From: Dasypus novemcinctus
Lineage: Eukaryota; Chordata; Mammalia; Cingulata; Dasypodidae
Length of the DNA: 64,000 nucleotides
Direction: 5' to 3'
Assembly (NCBI RefSeq): GCF_030445035.2
Contig: NC_080683.1
Coordinates: 96,309,675 to 96,373,674 of the forward strand
The notes beneath the pieces were generated by a model. It made no database searches and was not told the DNA's origin. It was given only the letters and a program-made list of their open reading frames with translations. Positions within the stretch are counted from its first letter, which is position 1. The number at the start of each line of letters is the position of its first letter. The position numbers and the translations under genes are program-made. Shown piece after piece: positions 62,634-64,000 of the stretch.

Positions 62634-63373
62634 AAAAAAAAAGATTTACTTATTTCTCCCCACCCCCTCATTGTTTGCACTTGCTATGTCTGTTTGTCTT
62701 TCCTTGTTTCTTTAGGAGGCACTGGGAACTGAACCTGAGACCTCCAGTGTGGAAGGGAGGCACCTAATCACTTGAGCCACCTCTGTTCCCTGCTTTGTTG
62801 TGTCTCTCATTATGCTTTCCTTCTTGTGTCTCTTGTTGCATCATCTTGTTGTGTCAGCTTGCTGCACCTGCCCATTGTGCCAGCTTGCTGTCTTCTTAAA
62901 GAGGCATTGGAGGGAAACGGACTTTGGCCCAGTGGTTAGGGTGTCCGTCTACCATATGGGAGGTCCGCGGTTCAAACCCCGGGCCTCCTTGACCCGTGTG
63001 GAGCTGGCCATGCGCAGTGCTGATGCGCGCAAGGAGTGCCGTGCCATGCAGGGGTGTCCCCCGCGTGGGGCTGCCCCGCGCGCAGGGGGTGCGCCCCGTG
63101 GGGAGAGCCGCCCAGCGTGAAAAGAAAGGAGCAGCCTGCCCAGGAATGGCGCCACCCACACTTCCCGTGCCGCTGACGACAACGGAAACGGACAAAGAAA
63201 CAAGACACAACAAATAGACACCAGGAGCAGACAACCAGGAGAGGGGGGGGAATTAAATAAATAAATAAATCTTTAAAAAAATAAAAAATAAAAATAAAGA
63301 GGCATTGGGAACTGAACCACGGACATCCCGTGCGGTGGGCAGGAGCTCAGTTGATTGAGCCACATCCACTTTC
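62634..63373 (-). mobile_element. Older SINE, minus strand, split by a young SINE
   Basis: Parts 62634-62910 and 63296-63373 flank the plus-strand SINE. Perfect 13-bp duplications ctacagatacatt at 62621-62633 and 63374-63386. The tRNA-like head ends ttgagccacatccactttc. Confidence 0.82.
62911..63295 (+). mobile_element. Armadillo-type SINE (young, well preserved) nested in an older SINE
   Basis: A box TGGCCCAGTGG (62925-62935) and B box GGTTCAAACCC (62969-62979) intact, G+C-rich body with many CpGs kept, tail AATTAAATAAATAAATAAATCTTTAAAAAA. Perfect duplications aaagaggcattgg at 62898-62910 and 63296-63308. Retained CpGs suggest a recent insertion. Confidence 0.95.
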
Positions 63374-63386
63374 CTACAGATACATT

Positions 63387-64000
63387 TTGACACAGAAAAA
63401 CAGAAGGAGTATTGGAAGATGAAGATGGGGGAGTTATAAGGGTAAAGAATCTATTCTTTAATTTATTCTCAAAATAGCATTTGGAAGGGAGGCTATATGA
63501 GGGAGAACAACATAGCAATTTACATGGAATCTTCTAAATAAAGCATGCGAATGAATAAAATTCCATATCTAGCTAACTTGATTATATTTTCTTTCTTACA
63601 TAATCATACCCCATTTTGAGAATAAAACTTAAAAAAAAGTTTTCTCCCCATAAAAACATTCCTTTTGTTTTGTTTTGAAATAACAGATGCCAAGTTCCCT
63701 GATACTGAGTATCAGAATGCATATTATTTATCTCCTCATAAAGAATAAATTTACAGGAAGCCATTGTTAGCCAGCCCTGACAACTGCAGAATCAGTTTCA
63801 GTCCCTTGTCAGCCCCTTTCTGCCTACGGTTGAAACTGAAGTACAATTTGCTGTACGTTAGTTGGCAGCAAACCCTGCTAACTCCAATGAGGCTTGCTTG
63901 GCTAGAAGACAAGAGCTCTTGTTTGAAGTTCTGATACAGCTCCAGCCCGCCCCAATTGAAATTATCAGCTGGTGCTGTCCCAGCTGCCTGGGTCGCAGTC
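63387..64000. other. No recognised feature
   Basis: No gene or repeat recognised. The last 240 bp are less A+T-rich and look single-copy; I could not match them to MAN1A1, which might be expected further on. Confidence 0.4.

Noticed and set aside
62911-62985. Possible tRNA gene (good A and B boxes)
   Set aside because: The boxes belong to the SINE head. There is no cloverleaf-closing acceptor stem and the sequence continues into the SINE body.
63387-64000. Possible last exon or 3' UTR of MAN1A1
   Set aside because: Expected from human gene order, but no matching coding segment was found here or elsewhere in the window.

Overview
The window is mammalian nuclear DNA, almost certainly from a xenarthran and most likely an armadillo (Dasypus). 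The evidence is at least eighteen copies of long tRNA-derived SINEs of the armadillo type. They have Pol III A and B boxes, a G+C-rich body and an (AAATA)n-AAATCTTTAAAA tail, and most keep readable target-site duplications. Lineage-specific MaLR-like LTRs and LINE 3' ends sit on top of older mammalian repeats (MIR, L2, hAT, MaLR).

Only one functional protein-coding feature can be supported. This is the first coding exon of FAM184A on the minus strand (2116-2283), inside a CpG-island promoter (about 1980-2960). Positions 1-2115 are therefore the start of FAM184A intron 1, and everything from about 2960 to 64000 lies upstream of the gene. In human the upstream neighbour is MAN1A1 on the same strand (from memory). 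I looked for its last exon and did not find it, so the window probably ends before it.

The roughly 61 kb of upstream DNA is a repeat landscape. 8.4-14.3 kb: decayed minus-strand ERVL-like provirus with a protease active-site motif and integrase-like segments. 17.0-17.7 kb: solo LTR of ERV1 type. 19.4-24.7 kb: cluster of MaLR-like LTRs, one inserted in another, then an L1 tail. 26-27 kb: SINE nested in SINE. 31.4-32.9 kb: a SINE and a LINE that used the same target site. 36.8-39.95 kb: two LINE 3' ends in tandem. 45.8-46.4 kb: SINE carrying a 20-bp minisatellite. 48.5-49.1 kb: SINE whose tail became a 208-bp (CTAT)n array. 51.2-53.9 kb: intronless, broken retrocopy of the kinase gene TYK2. 54.8-55.96 kb: LTR containing a hAT transposon containing a SINE. 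57.1-58.5 kb: MIR, MaLR and SINE nests. 62.0-63.4 kb: stack of SINEs at a reused target.

No CRISPR array, operon, complete viral gene or new multi-gene system is present. The points most worth a second look are the TYK2 retrocopy, the repeatedly used insertion targets, a pair of LINE 3' ends that share an open, hydrophobic reading frame, and the promoter of FAM184A. Repeat family names are assigned by eye and need a library search.
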